A stretch of DNA of 64,000 nucleotides from Scytalidium lignicola (GCA_002812745.2 NCSJ02000058.1:102650-166649), one strand, 5' to 3'; numbered from the stretch's first letter, positions 45,466 to 58,329 are shown. Notes: a model not told the origin generated them from the letters alone. Made by a program: numbers and translations.

Positions 45466-46963
45466 TTATGTTAGTATACCGTTGTCAACATTGAAGCTAT
45501 CATGCAAGAACTTCTGCCTCTTTGCTACTAAAGGACTATGATTCGTGATCCGCTCCCACTGGTGAGCATCTATCGTAGCTTGCCTAGATGCAAGAACAGC
45601 AATCCAGCAACGTTTGAACATGGCGTCTTCATATGCCTTTGCTGCAAATGCTAAGCGTATAAGATCATCTGCGGATACGGACTCTGACAGCACATTTCGT
45701 AGAGTTGGAACAACAGCCTTTGAAAATTCGTAGACATCCATGATTGCGTGGTTTGCACCTTCTCCACGATCTATTGACGCGATTGGCGCGTTAGATTATT
45801 ATTGGGGCAGATTATTGAAGCGGGCCAGACACAACTTACACATGGTCATTGTATGTCCCGAATCGCCCATCAGGATAACTTTTCCTCTGCCTTTATTCGA
45901 TTCCGCGCCGCCATAGTACTCTGGGATCCAATCGTCTAATGTAACAGTTTTGACTTCAATGCTTTCTGGGATTAACCTTATCAACGGACCGAATGGGTCT
46001 GCCCATTTCTCAGACAGCTGCTTAAGAAATGTATGCCTCTCGGAGTTATTAGCTGGAGGATCAACCGGTTTCTCCTGGCCCATGAAACCCGGCGCTGAAG
46101 GCCAGGATACTAGAATCTGACAGTTGCAGTCGTTTGTCGCGGGTTTATCATAGTTTGACGGTACATCCAACACTAATTTCTAATGTCAGTAAGTTGAAGC
46201 AATTTAGTACGCAATTTATGTGATCTCACGGCTGAACCAGAAGTACACGCCGTTCTCGCGATCAGTTCCATGAAGGAAGAAAGAGTCGAGTTTCCGAATC
46301 TGCGACAGCTGCTCCGCTGGATATGCGATGGTCATTCCAAACATATTGGCTGGAACCGGTTTGTTAGTCCAGCCACTGGGAAACAAGCTTCTGCGAACCC
46401 TCGAGTGTGTCCCGTCACATCCAACCACAAGATAGGTTGTATATGCGGTTCCATCTTCTACATGCACCGTCACGATATCTGAACCCTCGATCATAGTAAC
46501 ATCCTTTAAGCCTTTTGACCACTGCAGTAGGGATCAGCAGCCTTTTCCATTTCGATATTAAAAAGGATGCGGCTACACTAACCTCGACATTCATATCTGT
46601 CATTAACAGCTTTCTTAGCTTGTCTCTATTCACTCTGACCCTCTTGTGGTTTCGTGGCACTTCGTGTTTCATCTCGCCAGTCAACAGATCGAAGAACGGA
46701 AATGTTGCATCTTCTCCCCTCGTAACAGCCTCTTGGTCAACAAAGGTCTCCGGGAAACGCTTCGCTAATTCAGGAGGGAGCATCTCCATCAGTGACTCCA
46801 GAGACCAGTTGATAGTGAAGCCCCATCCTGCCCCTCCTGCTTCAGCATGCTCCTTGCGTTCGAGAATCCGAAAGGGTATGCCATTTTTGCGAAGCACTTG
46901 GGCAAGCGTCAAGCCGCTGATGCCAGCGCCGATGATAAATACCGGACAATCTACTGATGCCAT
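45466..46963 (-). CDS. FAD-dependent monooxygenase (group A, salicylate-hydroxylase-like fold)
   Basis: Four exons, 46963-46583, 46521-46230, 46172-45840 and 45770-45466, give 436 aa. All three flavin motifs are present: GAGISG at 12-17 for the ADP part, CDGTHSR with Asp163-Gly164 (DG motif), and LMGDSGHTM with Gly327-Asp328 (GD motif), the last continuing over the intron into GEGANHAIMD. The enzyme should use NAD(P)H and oxygen to hydroxylate or epoxidise an aromatic or polyketide-like substrate; the substrate is not readable. Third-exon acceptor was taken at the second of two nearby AGs because it keeps the FSLLDVPS sequence in frame. It diverges from an MFS transporter over a 524 bp shared promoter. 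Confidence 0.9.
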
Positions 46964-47487
46964 TATGCTAACCTGGTGCGGGGTGAGTTATTCTCAATGC
47001 CTCTCCTTACATCCCCTACAGTTTATGCGACCTTTAAAGTTCGATAGTTCAGAATGCCTCCTAAATCTTATACGGACATGTCCGCTTGCCCGTCAGAAGA
47101 GTGCCAGCGCGAATCACCGCTAGCACATTTAGAAAATGTCTTATCAGTCCCTCTGTTAAAATTAAGTTTAGAACAAATTACAACCCCTGTCATCTCTTAA
47201 GATATAACGCACAACTCCGCCAATTGTATTTGCCGATATCAATGATGACCATGCTCTCTAACTTCACGTTTCCTATAGTAGTATAGCTGCCTCCCAGTTT
47301 GGGGATTGAAACGAGTGCAATTGATATCGAGGATCAAAATAGGTCAAGAGATAAGTAAATGTAGATCAACTTGCGATTGCGGGTCATATATAGGCTGTAG
47401 CCAAAGTTTCCGCGACGTTAAACATTCAATTACCCAAGCTACTGAGCATCTCCACGTCGACTTATAGTTGTAGTAGCTTCGAGCAGT
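46964..47487. promoter_or_regulatory. Divergent monooxygenase/transporter promoter
   Basis: Upstream region shared by both genes. The 19 bp repeat of the SDR promoter is not present; only a partial ATCTCCACG near 47447 is seen. No other feature. Confidence 0.35.
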
Positions 47488-49327
47488 ATGGGTTTCGATC
47501 TCACTGCGCTCATCCGCATCCCTGAACAGGGTCGGGTCCCTACGCCTCCTGAAGCCTTCAACTGGCGATTCTACGTGCTTGTATTCTTCTCTTCGTTCGG
47601 TGCATTATGCTTCGGCTATGATCTCGCCTTCATTGGGGGAACCTTTTCTCTCCAGTCCTTCATCAGCCGTTTCCACTTGACTGCCGAGAACTCCGTCTCT
47701 TTAAAGACTAATATGGTTTCAACCTGTAAGTAGCACCATTGGCTGGATCTCGCTTGACCTTCACTCACAGAATTTCAGTCTTCGGAGGCGCATTCTTCGG
47801 GGTCATCCTGATGTACTGGTTTAATGAGAAGTTTGGTCGAAGGCTGGCCCTCATTTTGGCCGGCATGGTTTTCAACTGTGGCATTATCTTCCAGGTTGCC
47901 TGCCACGGGAACGTCCCTGCATTCTACGCCGGACGAATCATTGCTGGACTAGGTGTCGGCGGTATCTCCTTTGTCGTGCCTCAATACCTCTCCGAATGCT
48001 CTCCTGCTCGCGCGAGAGGAGCTGTTGTCGGCTGTGTAAGTGCCTGCAATAAGCGCGCAACCCACGGGGTGGGATTTAGAGGTCCGCTCACACTCCAAAC
48101 AGTATGAGATATTCCTCCAACTGGGAACTGTAATTGGATTCTGGATTAACTACGGGGTTAACCTACATGTATGTCGATCCCTCCACCAACTGCCATACTC
48201 ACTTTACTGATTATTCTTATCCAATCTAGGTCGCACCAACCGACGAGCAATGGCACATTCCAATTGCAATCCAATTCATCCCCGGCTCTGTTATGGCTCT
48301 TGGGCTTCTCTTCCTTTGCGAAAGCCCCAGATGGCTCTACCTCCGTGGCCGACGCAGTGACGCAGCCAAATCACTTACTTGGATCCGTAATCTTCCAGAA
48401 GACCACCCGTACGTTCGCATGGAGCTAGAAGACTACGAGCGGCAGATGGAGCATGAGAAGACTATTGCGAGCGGATCAAGCCTGAAATCACTGATCCGCG
48501 AGTCTTTTAGCAAGCAGATTAGACGACGTATTTTCGTCGGCTGCATGTTGATGATCTTCCAAAACAGCACCGGTATCAATGCTATGAATAGCTACTCGGT
48601 GTCATTCTTCGCCGGTCTTGGCTTCAGAGGAACAACGGCGTCACTATTCTCGACTGGTGTTTATGGTGCAGTCAAAGCCAGCGTTACTATAATTAGCTTT
48701 TTCTTCTTCATTGACCGATTAGGACGACGCCAGCTGCTGTTCATTGGCTCAATCGGCGTGGCATTCTCCCTGTATTATGTTTCTGCCTATGCAGGAATCA
48801 CTAACTCGTTTTCAACTACCCGTGATCCGGACGCAGCTGCAAGATCAGCCCAGGCATTCATTTACATCTATGGCGCCGCATATGTAAGTAGATAACTGCT
48901 CAAGACACAACACAATCCACACTGACAGGGTTAATAGGCATTTGGTTGGAATACGGCTTGGGTTATCTGCTCCGAGATCTTTCCTACTCGGGTTCGTTCC
49001 TTCTGCTTAGTCTTCACGACTTGCTCCCACTGGATTGGAGAGTTCTACACGAACTATTCGGCCCCTTACATGCTCGAGTCAATCACGTACGGCACAATGC
49101 TATTCTACGCTTCGATGACGGCACTTGGGGGTGTTTTTGTATACTTCTACGTCCCTGAGACGAAGGGAATACCTCTCGAGGACATGGAGTTTCTATGGGA
49201 GGTTAAGGGCTTTGCACCACAGCAGATGAGAGCTTACCGGAATTTGATGCTTGCAAGGGTCACTGAAGGAATTGAACAGAAAGTTATGGATGAAGAGGCA
49301 ATTGATATGAACGTGGGAAAGGAATAA
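47488..49327 (+). CDS. MFS sugar/quinate-type transporter
   Basis: Five exons, 47488-47725, 47779-48035, 48103-48168, 48230-48883 and 48938-49327, give 534 aa. Twelve hydrophobic segments are expected. Sugar-porter signatures are seen: FGYDLAFIGGTFSL in helix 1, NEKFGRR after helix 2, YAGRIIAGLGVGGISFVVPQYLSE, CESPRWLY before the central loop, and PETKG near the end. The short N-terminus (RIPEQGRVPTPPEAFNWR) resembles fungal quinate permeases (QutD type) more than hexose carriers, but the substrate is inferred. The exon 2 acceptor was set at TTTCAG/TCTTC because the earlier AG would create a stop. Confidence 0.9.
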
Positions 49328-50627
49328 ATAAAATTCTACAAAATTAATTAATTTTATACTGTCGGTACACTACCGATATAACATGTAGTACGTCACTTTA
49401 TGGGTGATATACTAGTTGTGTTGATGGTTGATCGATTGTAAAGGTGGTGGGGTGGAGCTGTAGCTTAAGGCTACAGCTCCCCACTACCTAATTAGAACTA
49501 GCTAGCATGTGACTGATCGCGTCCACACGTGACTAGTCCACCAACATATACTAAAGAGAAAACTATAATATAAGTTGAGGATACTTAAATCACCGCCAAA
49601 TCGCTGGTGTCGGCTACTTTTCAGGCAATAACACTGTATTTTAGCTGAATTATCAGGCTATAAGCCAATATTTGTATAACAGCATACAAGTATTTACAAG
49701 TCTTTGAATCTTTATTAATTGATAATACTTGTTGGCATGGTCACATGTAAGCTAGAATCACGTGTAGATTAGAGGCACGTGTAGATAATATTAGGCTAGT
49801 TCGATTGCGGTAAAGAGGGCGGTCCTACACGGCAGTACTCCTCCATATCTACCGTTAGTACGAACCTACCTATAGCTAACAACAATTAACAACCATACCA
49901 ATACGTAATATCTTCATAGATTGGAGACTTTACGTTCACTGTAGAGGTGAACCGACAATACTTGATTTGAAGTCAATTAGACTAAAATGAAACACATACT
50001 CAAGTACGGAGTACACCGGATTATATGGAGAGTTCCTTGATAAGATTGACATCGCCGATCCGGAGGTAAGTGAAACAAAAAGCCTTCTACTGTACTGTGA
50101 AAGAACAACCTGCATAAATTTCAGGGCTGTGTTTACTGGTACACGTACCAATCGAGCCCTTAAATGGTTGATATAGTAAACTATTGAAATCTGAGCATAA
50201 CGTAATTCCTTATATGGCGGAACACCAGTTTAGTAATTTGCTTCTTCGGGTGTTATGACTAAAAAACTAACAATCCTATTAATTACGTGCTAAAGTTAAA
50301 GTTAACAAATCTAAATTTAGATATGTTAGTAAAACAACGAGTTATTTATAAATCAGAGAAGAATGACTAACTTAGATAACAAAGAAACCCTCAAATACCA
50401 GTTTTGAACCAGGTTTCTTTCAAAAGAAAGCCGTTAAATGGTACAGAACAATTGTAGTAATGTTAGGAACAAATAGCCCTTTACTATATACAACATACAC
50501 AATGAGTAATCTTTGTTCATCGGAAGAGGTATTAATACTTGAGCCTATGTCTTGGAATTTCCTCCATCTTCAATAAATCACTGACTCCAAGTTTACTTCT
50601 CATTAAATACCACTATCAATATCTTAC
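49328..50627. other. AT-rich repeat-bearing spacer
   Basis: Contains hairpin repeat copy B and, at about 49735-49800, further ACACGTG/CATGTGA-containing sequence related to it. A minus-strand frame at 49936-50151 ends in SSIVGSPLQ, weakly like SIDGSP of the C2-pseudokinase exon, but it is too short to call. Confidence 0.4.
49444..49556. repeat. Hairpin repeat copy B
   Basis: A perfect 11 bp stem (GGAGCTGTAGC / GCTACAGCTCC) with loop TTAAG lies at 49454-49480, followed by CCCACTACCTAAT, ACTAGCT, a CACGTG site and CCACCAACA. The order and several exact blocks match copy A at 32766-32878, while the stem sequence differs by compensating changes. Confidence 0.6.
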
Positions 50628-51134
50628 ATGAGGCAAACAATTTACACGCTCAAGCACTTTAAATATTCAAAACACCAATCAACACCCATCCAAAAATGTC
50701 TCGCCAACCATTCAAACCCCAAAAAGCAGATGCTAAACAACCCACAAACCCTTCTTCCAATTTCCATTATCCCCAAACTCCTCCCCCCCTCGCTCACCTC
50801 CCTCGAAGCAACCAGAGCCACACTCCAATCCCTATTCACCGACAAAGCTAACACCGATTCCACAGACCATCATTCTTCCCCCTCTAGCAGTGGTCCTCTA
50901 CTCCACTACGGCCTCCAATCTCCCACCTTCTACCGCAACACCATGCGGCCCATAAGCGACGAGGAGATGGGCGATGCCATATTGAAACTCAGCCGGTTCG
51001 GGATGAATGCCACGCCGGAGATGGTGCGGGATAGAGTGATGCTGGGTCTGATTGAGGAGATTATTGAGTTGAAGATTGAGACGATGAGGAAGGAGGCGTT
51101 GTTAGCTGGGATTTATGAGAGGAAGAGGCAGTAG
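50628..51134 (+). CDS. Small protein of unknown function
   Basis: Open frame of 168 aa from ATG at 50628; Met35 (50730) is an alternative start. The N-terminal half is basic then Ser/Thr/Pro-rich; the C-terminal half (RPISDEEMGDAILKLSRF, NATPEMVRDRVMLGLIEE, ELKIETMRKEALLAGIYERK) is strongly helical and amphipathic, with codon use typical of a real gene. I do not recognise the family. No signal peptide or membrane segment is seen. Its neighbours are repeat-rich spacer and give no clue. Confidence 0.5.
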   Translation: MRQTIYTLKHFKYSKHQSTPIQKCLANHSNPKKQMLNNPQTLLPISIIPKLLPPSLTSLEATRATLQSLFTDKANTDSTDHHSSPSSSGPLLHYGLQSPTFYRNTMRPISDEEMGDAILKLSRFGMNATPEMVRDRVMLGLIEEIIELKIETMRKEALLAGIYERKRQ

Positions 51135-52035
51135 AGGAAGGAGGGTTGAATAAAGATGGAAAATGAAAGTTTGAGTTAGTTTCTGGTGTATTAAAGGGAG
51201 GAATTTTTGCTAGTTCTGTGGTGGGTGGATGGGTAAGTCCTGCTTTGGAGTATGTTAATGAACGTATAGGATTAACTCGGGGATAGTGTAATTGGCAGCA
51301 GATGGTATAGGTTAGACATACACTATGGCTCTTACACCCTTTCTAATATTTCAATAGTATTTTTGGCTTAGATAATTATATAATCGCTGTATAAACGTGA
51401 TTAACAGAAGAGTGGTGATTTGTTCTCATCCTTTGTTTTTGCTTTGAGTGTAGGTGGAGAATAGCAATACTAACCCTTAATAGCAGTTGATACTGAAATT
51501 GGTCTTTACACCAATCAGCCAGCCACTATTATGTGGTCTTACTCTTTGAAGGGTGCTTAATTCGTAAGGTGCCAAGAAAATAGATGTGGTAGAAAATCGA
51601 GGCACGTGTAGGTTGATAGAGCTCGTACTGATGATACCATTACTGCTACGGCTAAACACATGTTTTGTTTTGATATACCCCTAAATGCCGTAGATATCAG
51701 TATCATGTAGGATCCTCTCATCCTTAGTTTGATAGTTTGGAGCTTGGGTTCCTTAACATATATTCGATGTCAATATGATGAGGCCTAGCCCGAGTATTCT
51801 AACTATTGTAGTGATTTCAAATAGAATGGAAATATGCCAATATAGACTTACCGTAATAGTAGCAAACCCTGCCCCCACCCCGCATGAGTTTCTCCATATC
51901 AGCTTACACTTCTAGAAGTAATCCTGCGGCGTGGACGTGGTCATGGCACCACAAGATGGCCAGCTTATCGCAGCATCGGATACCTGACATCCACCACAGC
52001 TTCTCACAATAGTGGAGGTCTGGGCCTTCAGGGAT
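51135..52035. other. Gene-free region
   Basis: No gene is supported. At 51604-51616 a GGCACGTGTAG block matches one in the 49.7 kb repeat area. Confidence 0.35.
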
Positions 52036-52525
52036 CTAGATATTCAACGTCTTGGCGCCATGCCTAAACGCCACGCGCCAAGAGTAATTTTCTGGAATAA
52101 TTTGTAGCTCGTGTTCGGGGGCGATATGTTCTATGGTTTGAATAACAGAGACCAGGGTTATCAAGGGCGTTTGATAGCCGTTATGGATAGAAAACCGGAC
52201 ATTTGCTCCTGATAGTCGGGGCCGTAGGCTACCCAATGAGATACCATACATCATCAATATTTCAAAGAGACCTACTTCCATAAATGCTTCTACGCTCCCC
52301 ACTTCTGCAACTTCGATTCTCTTGGCTCTTGGAAGCATACGAAGTGTTTTCTGGGCAGAGCTTAAGGCGTGTAAGAGTTTTTTCGATCTCTTGTTGTCTT
52401 GGGGGTTCTTGGAACATCTCGGAGTCTCCTATGCCAAGATGTGAGGAGAGGGTACTCGGATACGACCCAAGACGGGGCGGCATGTTGCCTTCATCATCGG
52501 CCGAAAGATACCAAGAAAATTCCAA
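52036..52525 (-). pseudogene. Fragment of an F-box/LRR-like protein with a homopolymer frameshift
   Basis: Two minus-strand frames overlap. The first (from 52525) reads EFSWYLSADDEGN to QEIEK; the second continues as LLHALSSAQKTLRMLPRAKR, RIEVAEVGS and on to FRHGAKTLNI. They join if one A is removed from a run of six As at about 52379. The leucine and basic pattern recalls LRR parts of fungal F-box proteins, but I cannot assign it firmly. A stop lies upstream, so the N-terminus is missing in either case. Given the Ns at other homopolymers, a sequencing error is as likely as a mutation. Confidence 0.35.
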
Positions 52526-55500
52526 GACTGCTAGTTACGTATTGTATTTTGCAATGCGGCAAGGTATATCCAAGCCCGTGCTCTCTAGGGAGCAAATCAT
52601 TGTGAGTAAAATCCAGGAGTTCTATAGATCAGACTGGTTGTATTTGTAGCGGTGCATGTATAGTCTTTATCATGATACTGCCGTATCAAGATATGTTTGA
52701 GTACTTGCAAACTGCAGGTCCAAGGCACGAGCCAGAGAGGAACAGTACATTTTGCCCGTTATGGTACGTGCTCCTCGATGTGACATGGCCAATTGAGATC
52801 GAGACTAGCCAGCATAAGTTAACATTGACGATAGAATACCTCTTGGCTACAGAATTCCATTTTTCTTCACAAGAATCCGTGGCAAAGGCGAATCGAGTTT
52901 GTCTCATGGAGGACCCTCACTAGTCGATACGCGTTCGGCCACCGAAAGTCTCTTCCTTCAAGGTTTTCAATAATTGTTTCCTTGGCATGCGGAGGCGTCG
53001 ATACATCGAGCGCGATCGCGCAGTCCGAGAGTGTGGAATAATAATGGGGTTATCAACATCAAGTGAGAAAAAAGTCGAACAATACAGTATCACCAGCGCG
53101 CCAAGCAAGCGCCAAGTAAGCGCCAAGTTGCAGCCAGTAAACCCTGCTCCCCAGATTGGGGCTAGGCTTTAAGCAGTCAAGTTTCGGGAATTTTACTAGC
53201 GAATCCTTAGCCGGCAGCTGCCCACGTTTTGACAGGCGATAATTTTATTGGTCGCTTTTAACCTCCATCGAGCTTCTTAAGCACCGGGGAATGTAACGAT
53301 TTTGGGTTGAAAAATAACATAGAACCCACGGTTGCTACCGATGAGTTCAATTTTGGGGACGAGGTAGACGCGAGGGTCTAGACCGTTGTAATTTACTGTG
53401 GTATTTTTATTATCGGTCCAAGAAGCCTGAGTTTTGTGGTTGCGACTGTAACTTTTTCCAGTCTTTCAATGTGATGATGTATCGCATTGTGAGGTGACTT
53501 CAGCTTCGGATCATACCGATCGGTGAAGGGGTTGGTTGCCTGCTCTAAAGATTTTCGGTAACTTGCGGTATTATTATGACATGAATTAATCCCATGTCTG
53601 AGGGATATGGAGGCAGAATCTCATGGCTGTGTCTGCGGTTGTTGTCTCGGCTGGTGCGAGGTTTGATAGCAATGTTGAAAGGACCTGCAAGCCACGAAGG
53701 AACGAGGCAGATTGCCAGAATACCTCTCTGGTCACAAGCACTGGTTCCGCATCAGAAGAAACAGGCTATCAAGAGTTCGCCGCGCCGGCACACGTTGATG
53801 AATCTTTGGACAAGAAAAGCTTGAGAATTGAGATCTCCCTTGGCTCCATCTCAAGGCTTTTTTCGGCGCCGTGAAAAGCATATGATTCAAGAATGACTCT
53901 GCTTGGCGGTGACAACCAAGAGAATTGAGAAAGGAAGGTGGACCAGAGCTGCAAATGCGTCGGATGCGCCACACATCTGGACAGGGAGTGCGCACGTCCT
54001 GCGGAAGCCGGGGGAGGATGCGGGAGAAGGGTGCGCTCTGTTTGTTCTAGAAGGATTCCGTGTTGGGCGGAGCTGTGGCTCTGCCCTCCTCCACGCTCCA
54101 GGAGGTTTTAGGTCTGTACACGTGTGCGTGATATTCGAGAAGCGGAAGACTGAGCTGAAGTTAGGCTCTCGGCGATTATCGCGTTGTTTGATGGCAGAGG
54201 CAACAAGCGCGATCAGTTTACTAAATCATGAGAAGAAAATTTGGGGAAATCTTGAATCATGCCACGGAATTTGGAGGAGGCAAGAAAAAAAACATCGAGA
54301 GAGAACCGGTAGAGAGTAGAAAAATTAGCCGTGTAAATCACTGGAGTATGTCCGTAATCCTCGGTGGAACGAGCTCTGGCTGCACGTAATAGAGTGTTGT
54401 TAGTGGATGGCTCGCTGATTACGATAAAAAACCCGTGACCAGTGAAAAGTCTCATGGAGATACTCATCCACTGAGGCAAGCGCCCTGCCCTCTGCTCTTT
54501 CCCAAAGCTGTCGCCTTCCCCGTGACCTGGTGCCCCAATTGCCCCTTTTCCGCACGTCGAGTTACGGAATCCCCACGGGTTGAAGCGAAACGTGCCTTGG
54601 ACTCGCCCCGCCATTGGCTCTCGTGGCCCTCATCCCTCCCGTGCCTTCTGATACTTGGCGAAAAGCCTCACCACTGCTTTGGCCCTGCCTCGATGACATT
54701 CCCAAGGATGTATTCAAAACTCCCCTGGATGTGCCGGGGCCCAGGCGGACACAAATACGGCACAGTACTAGGAGACTACGGAGGCAACATAATGCGCGAT
54801 CTACAGGCGGTAGTTGCACCAAGTAACCTTAATCTTGGCGTGGTCGGAGGACCCGCAACGTGCAACAAGACCCCCAAGTTACTTGCGGTTTGGGGATGAG
54901 GGACGAGGGACTGTGCTTATTTGCGTAGCATTGTCATGGGCTGATAGACTGAATCCTTCTATCAGGGTGCTAGAGAGGTCACAGAGACAAACATCGAGCT
55001 GGATAATTTTTACGTGCTCGAAGGCAGAATAACCCGAGCTGGAAGTGACGTCTTCTTTTTGCCTTTCTCCAAGACACTCGGATTCTCAAGAGTTGGGTGG
55101 AAATGCTTTTTTACGCCAGTCCACAATACCAAGATATACCAAGACGCAGAGATTCCTTCCTGATAATACGGTATCTGCAAGACTGCCCTGGTGCAGGAGA
55201 CAACCCCTTCGCACCCCCTCCATCGCAAGCATCCACACCCCACTCCGCCCTGGATGGTCGAAACTAGTGCTGCCCCCTTAGCTCTCAGCCTCGGACACCA
55301 TTCCAGAAAAGCTACGCGCGCCTCAGCACCCTGGTCCCGTTTGTTGCTCATCCAGAAATCTCGCCATGGGCTTGCAACGCCTTTTGAACGCCTCGCCGAG
55401 ACCTCTCAAGCAAATATAAGATTGCAACCTTCTGTCCTCCCGGGATGCTCTCTTCTTCTTCTTTTAGTCGCGCACTCAAAATATCGACACGACACATCAC

Positions 55501-55649
55501 GGGTCAGTACACGCCCTGTGAGTAGGAATACAGAAAGAGTGGTATACTTCCACCTCCCTTCCAGAGGGTTCATCCAGTCTCGACTCCAGTCACATCTTTC
55601 CCTTTGCGTCCAAGCAGGCAGCGGTGTTCTGTCCTCCCCTTAATTCAAG
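52526..55649. other. Long gene-free region leading to the phosphate transporter
   Basis: About 3.1 kb without a supportable gene; many short open frames are scattered with no motif. From about 53900 to 55640 base composition is clearly richer in G and C than the rest of the local spacer, and it ends in C/T-rich leader sequence. A CACGTG lies at 54119-54124, the core site of Pho4/NUC-1-type regulators of phosphate genes. Confidence 0.45.
54119..54124. promoter_or_regulatory. Possible NUC-1/Pho4-type E-box
   Basis: CACGTG about 1.5 kb upstream of the phosphate transporter start. The core is right for phosphate-starvation control, but one short site at that distance is weak evidence. Confidence 0.25.
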
Positions 55650-57678
55650 ATGAGCAATCCTCACGCAATCGTCCAGGCGAACAAGACTTCCGGAGGCAAC
55701 GCCGCCTTCCACAACTTCAACAATGACTTCGCTCACATTGCCGACCCCAATGAGCGTCGTCGTCTTGCCCTTGCCGAGATCGACAAGGCTCCATTTGGCT
55801 GGTATCACGTCCGTGCCTGCGTCGTAGCAGGTGTTGGTTTCTTCACGGATTCATACGATGTAAGCTGGTTCCCCCTCACCTTATCCGACCCCGCAATCGC
55901 AATGGCAATTGGTGTCATAATTCACAACGTGATGATGAAGCCTTGACGGCATGTCACCTTCAGACGAACTGGTCAGCTAACAAGATTTCTTCTAACTAGA
56001 TCTTCGCCATTAACTTGGTTACCGCTATGTTAGGTGTTGTCTTCTTCCAGAACCCAAAGTCCAAGGGTACCATTCCCAGCAACTCGGATACCGCCATCAA
56101 GGTTGCTACTTCCGGTGGAACTGTCATTGGTCAAGTTGGCTTTGGTTACCTTGCAGATGTGCTTGGTCGCAAGCGCATGTACGGATTGGAACTCATCCTG
56201 ATCATCTTCGCTACCCTCGCTCAAGCCCTCTCCTCGCCATCTCCCTCCATCTCCATCGTTGGTCTCGTCATCTTCTGGCGTGTCCTCATGGTAAAGCGAA
56301 TCCCCTCCCCCCGAAGGACAGAATAAAGGATCTAACAAGAAGTATAGGGTATCGGAATTGGTGGTGATTATCCATTGTCTTCCATCATTACCTCCGAATT
56401 CGCTACTACTAAATGGAGAGGTGCCATGATGAACGCTGTCTTCGCCATGCAAGGTATTGGTCAATTCTCCGCTGCCATGATTGCTCTTATCGTTACTTCC
56501 GGCTTCAAGGAGTCTCTCATGACCGCCAGCAAGGCCTCCGAGTGCACTGGTGTCTGTGGTTTGGCTGTGGATAAGATGTGGCGTGTCATCATCGGAATGG
56601 GCGCCGTTCCTGGCTGCATTGCTCTCTACTACCGTCTCACCATCCCCGAGACCCCCCGCTACACCTTCGATGTTGCCCGTGATGTCGAGAAGGCTGGCCA
56701 AGATGTCAACACCTACATTACTGGCAGACGTGGTGATGGTGATGTTGATGAGATCCGCCGTGCTACTGCCATGGTTGAGCAATCTGGTGCTTTGGAAATC
56801 CCCAAAGCTTCCTGGGCCGATTTCTATGCCCACTACTCCCAGTGGAAGTTTGGCAAGATCCTTCTTGGTACTGCTGGTTCATGGTTTTTCCTCGATGTGG
56901 CTTACTATGGTCTTGGTTTGAACAATTCCATCATTCTCAGCGCTATCGGCTACTCTGGCGGTTCCAACATGTATGAGATCTTCTACCGCACCGCTGTTGG
57001 TAACTTGATCATCACTTGCGCTGGTGCCATCCCAGGTTACTGGGTCTCCGTCGCATTGGTCGATATCATCGGTCGCAAGCCCATCCAAATCGGGGGTTTC
57101 TCCATCCTTACCGTCCTCTTCATCATCATTGGTTTTGCTTTCCACAAGCTCAGCGGACATGCCCTCCTCGCTCTCTATGTCATTGCTCAGTTCTTCTTCA
57201 ACTTCGGTCCCAACTCCACCACCTTCATTGTTCCTGGTGAATGTTTCCCAACTCGTTACAGATCTACCTCCCATGGTCTCTCCGCTGGTGCTGGTAAGGT
57301 CGGTGCTATCATTGCTCAGTGTGTGTTCGGTCCTCTCCGAACCCGTGGTGCTGCGCCCGGTGCTACTGGTAACGCTGCCAGCCCATGGTTGAACCACGTC
57401 ATGGAGATTTTCGCTCTTTTCATGTTGTGCGGTGTCTTCACTTCCCTCTTAATTCCTGAGACTAAGAGAAAGACTCTTGAGGAACTGGCTGGTGAAGTTC
57501 CTGGGTAAGTCTTATTTCCCATCATCCTGTCTACATCACTGATTTACTAACAACTCTGAACAGTACTCCCAACTATGACCCCATCTTTGGAGAAGGCAAG
57601 GCCAAGAGACACGGCTCTGAGGATAGATCTGCTGAGTATATCAGCCAAGAGCCCAGCACACCTGAGAAGACTGTTTAA
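55650..57678 (+). CDS. High-affinity phosphate:H+ symporter (Pho84/PHO-5 type)
   Basis: Four exons, 55650-55859, 56000-56290, 56348-57504 and 57564-57678, give 590 aa. MFS transporter of the plasma membrane with twelve expected helices. The phosphate symporter signature GGDYPLSSIITSEF follows the second intron. Other family motifs are GVGFFTDSYDIFAINLV in helix 1, GYLADVLGRKRMYG, IPETPRYTFDVARDVEKA before the central loop, DIIGRKPIQIGGF, FGPNSTTFIVPGECFPTRYR and IPETKRKTLEELAGE. The third intron falls just after this last motif and the tail is short and hydrophilic. Codon use is strongly C-ending and even, as in highly expressed genes. Confidence 0.95.
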
Positions 57679-58329
57679 ATCTCTTTCTATTGTCTTTTGA
57701 TAACCCGGGACTATTCCTTTGATAATACCAACGTCCAATGTCGAGTTAGCGGGATGCTACTTTGCTTGCATGTACTTAGTTGTATCTCGATCAGCTTATA
57801 GAACTATACCTTAATCCAGACTGTTATTTATTCAATTTAGTGAAATATACCTTGTATAAGTGAAAGCATCGCATCCCCACCCCAGCTCAGGGGGCATTAT
57901 TTAGAATCAGCACAACAATAAACCAAAAAAATAACCAAAAAAAGCCATACGTCATTGATGCCTCACTGCCTAATCCCATCCATTTAATGACCAAGTATTT
58001 TGTTGCATATCTGAGTGTTTCTGAAACTGGCAGAATCGGTCTCGAAATGTCTCCGGATCAGTCTCCAATTGACAGCAATCAGCTAGCGAATAGGTACCGA
58101 ATCGCCCACAAATCATCTCGAAAAAATGGATTGAAAAGGGCTTTAAAAAGGCACCGAATATTTCTGACGTGCAACAAAAGAATTGGCCATTTTTGTCTCT
58201 TTTTGCTCTTGGAGGACGTTGTATGGACCAGGAAGTTTGCCTCGGCACTTCTCTCAGAATGCAACTAACCAATAACCGCTAGTTTCTCCACGCTACCAAT
58301 TCGAGGCCTAAGGCTTAAAGCTTCCCCTC
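57679..58329. other. 3' flank of the phosphate transporter
   Basis: No gene is recognised. Open frames of 60-100 codons on both strands near 57970-58272 have no motif. Confidence 0.4.

Noticed and set aside
49936..50151. 71-codon minus-strand frame ending SSIVGSPLQ
   Set aside because: Weak likeness to a pseudokinase exon end (SIDGSP) over a few residues only.
53903..54319. 138-codon plus-strand frame
   Set aside because: GC-rich spacer frame without motif or homologous pattern.
56030..56833. 267-codon minus-strand open frame
   Set aside because: Antisense to the phosphate transporter; Asp/Ser/Gly-rich translation is a shadow of its codon use.
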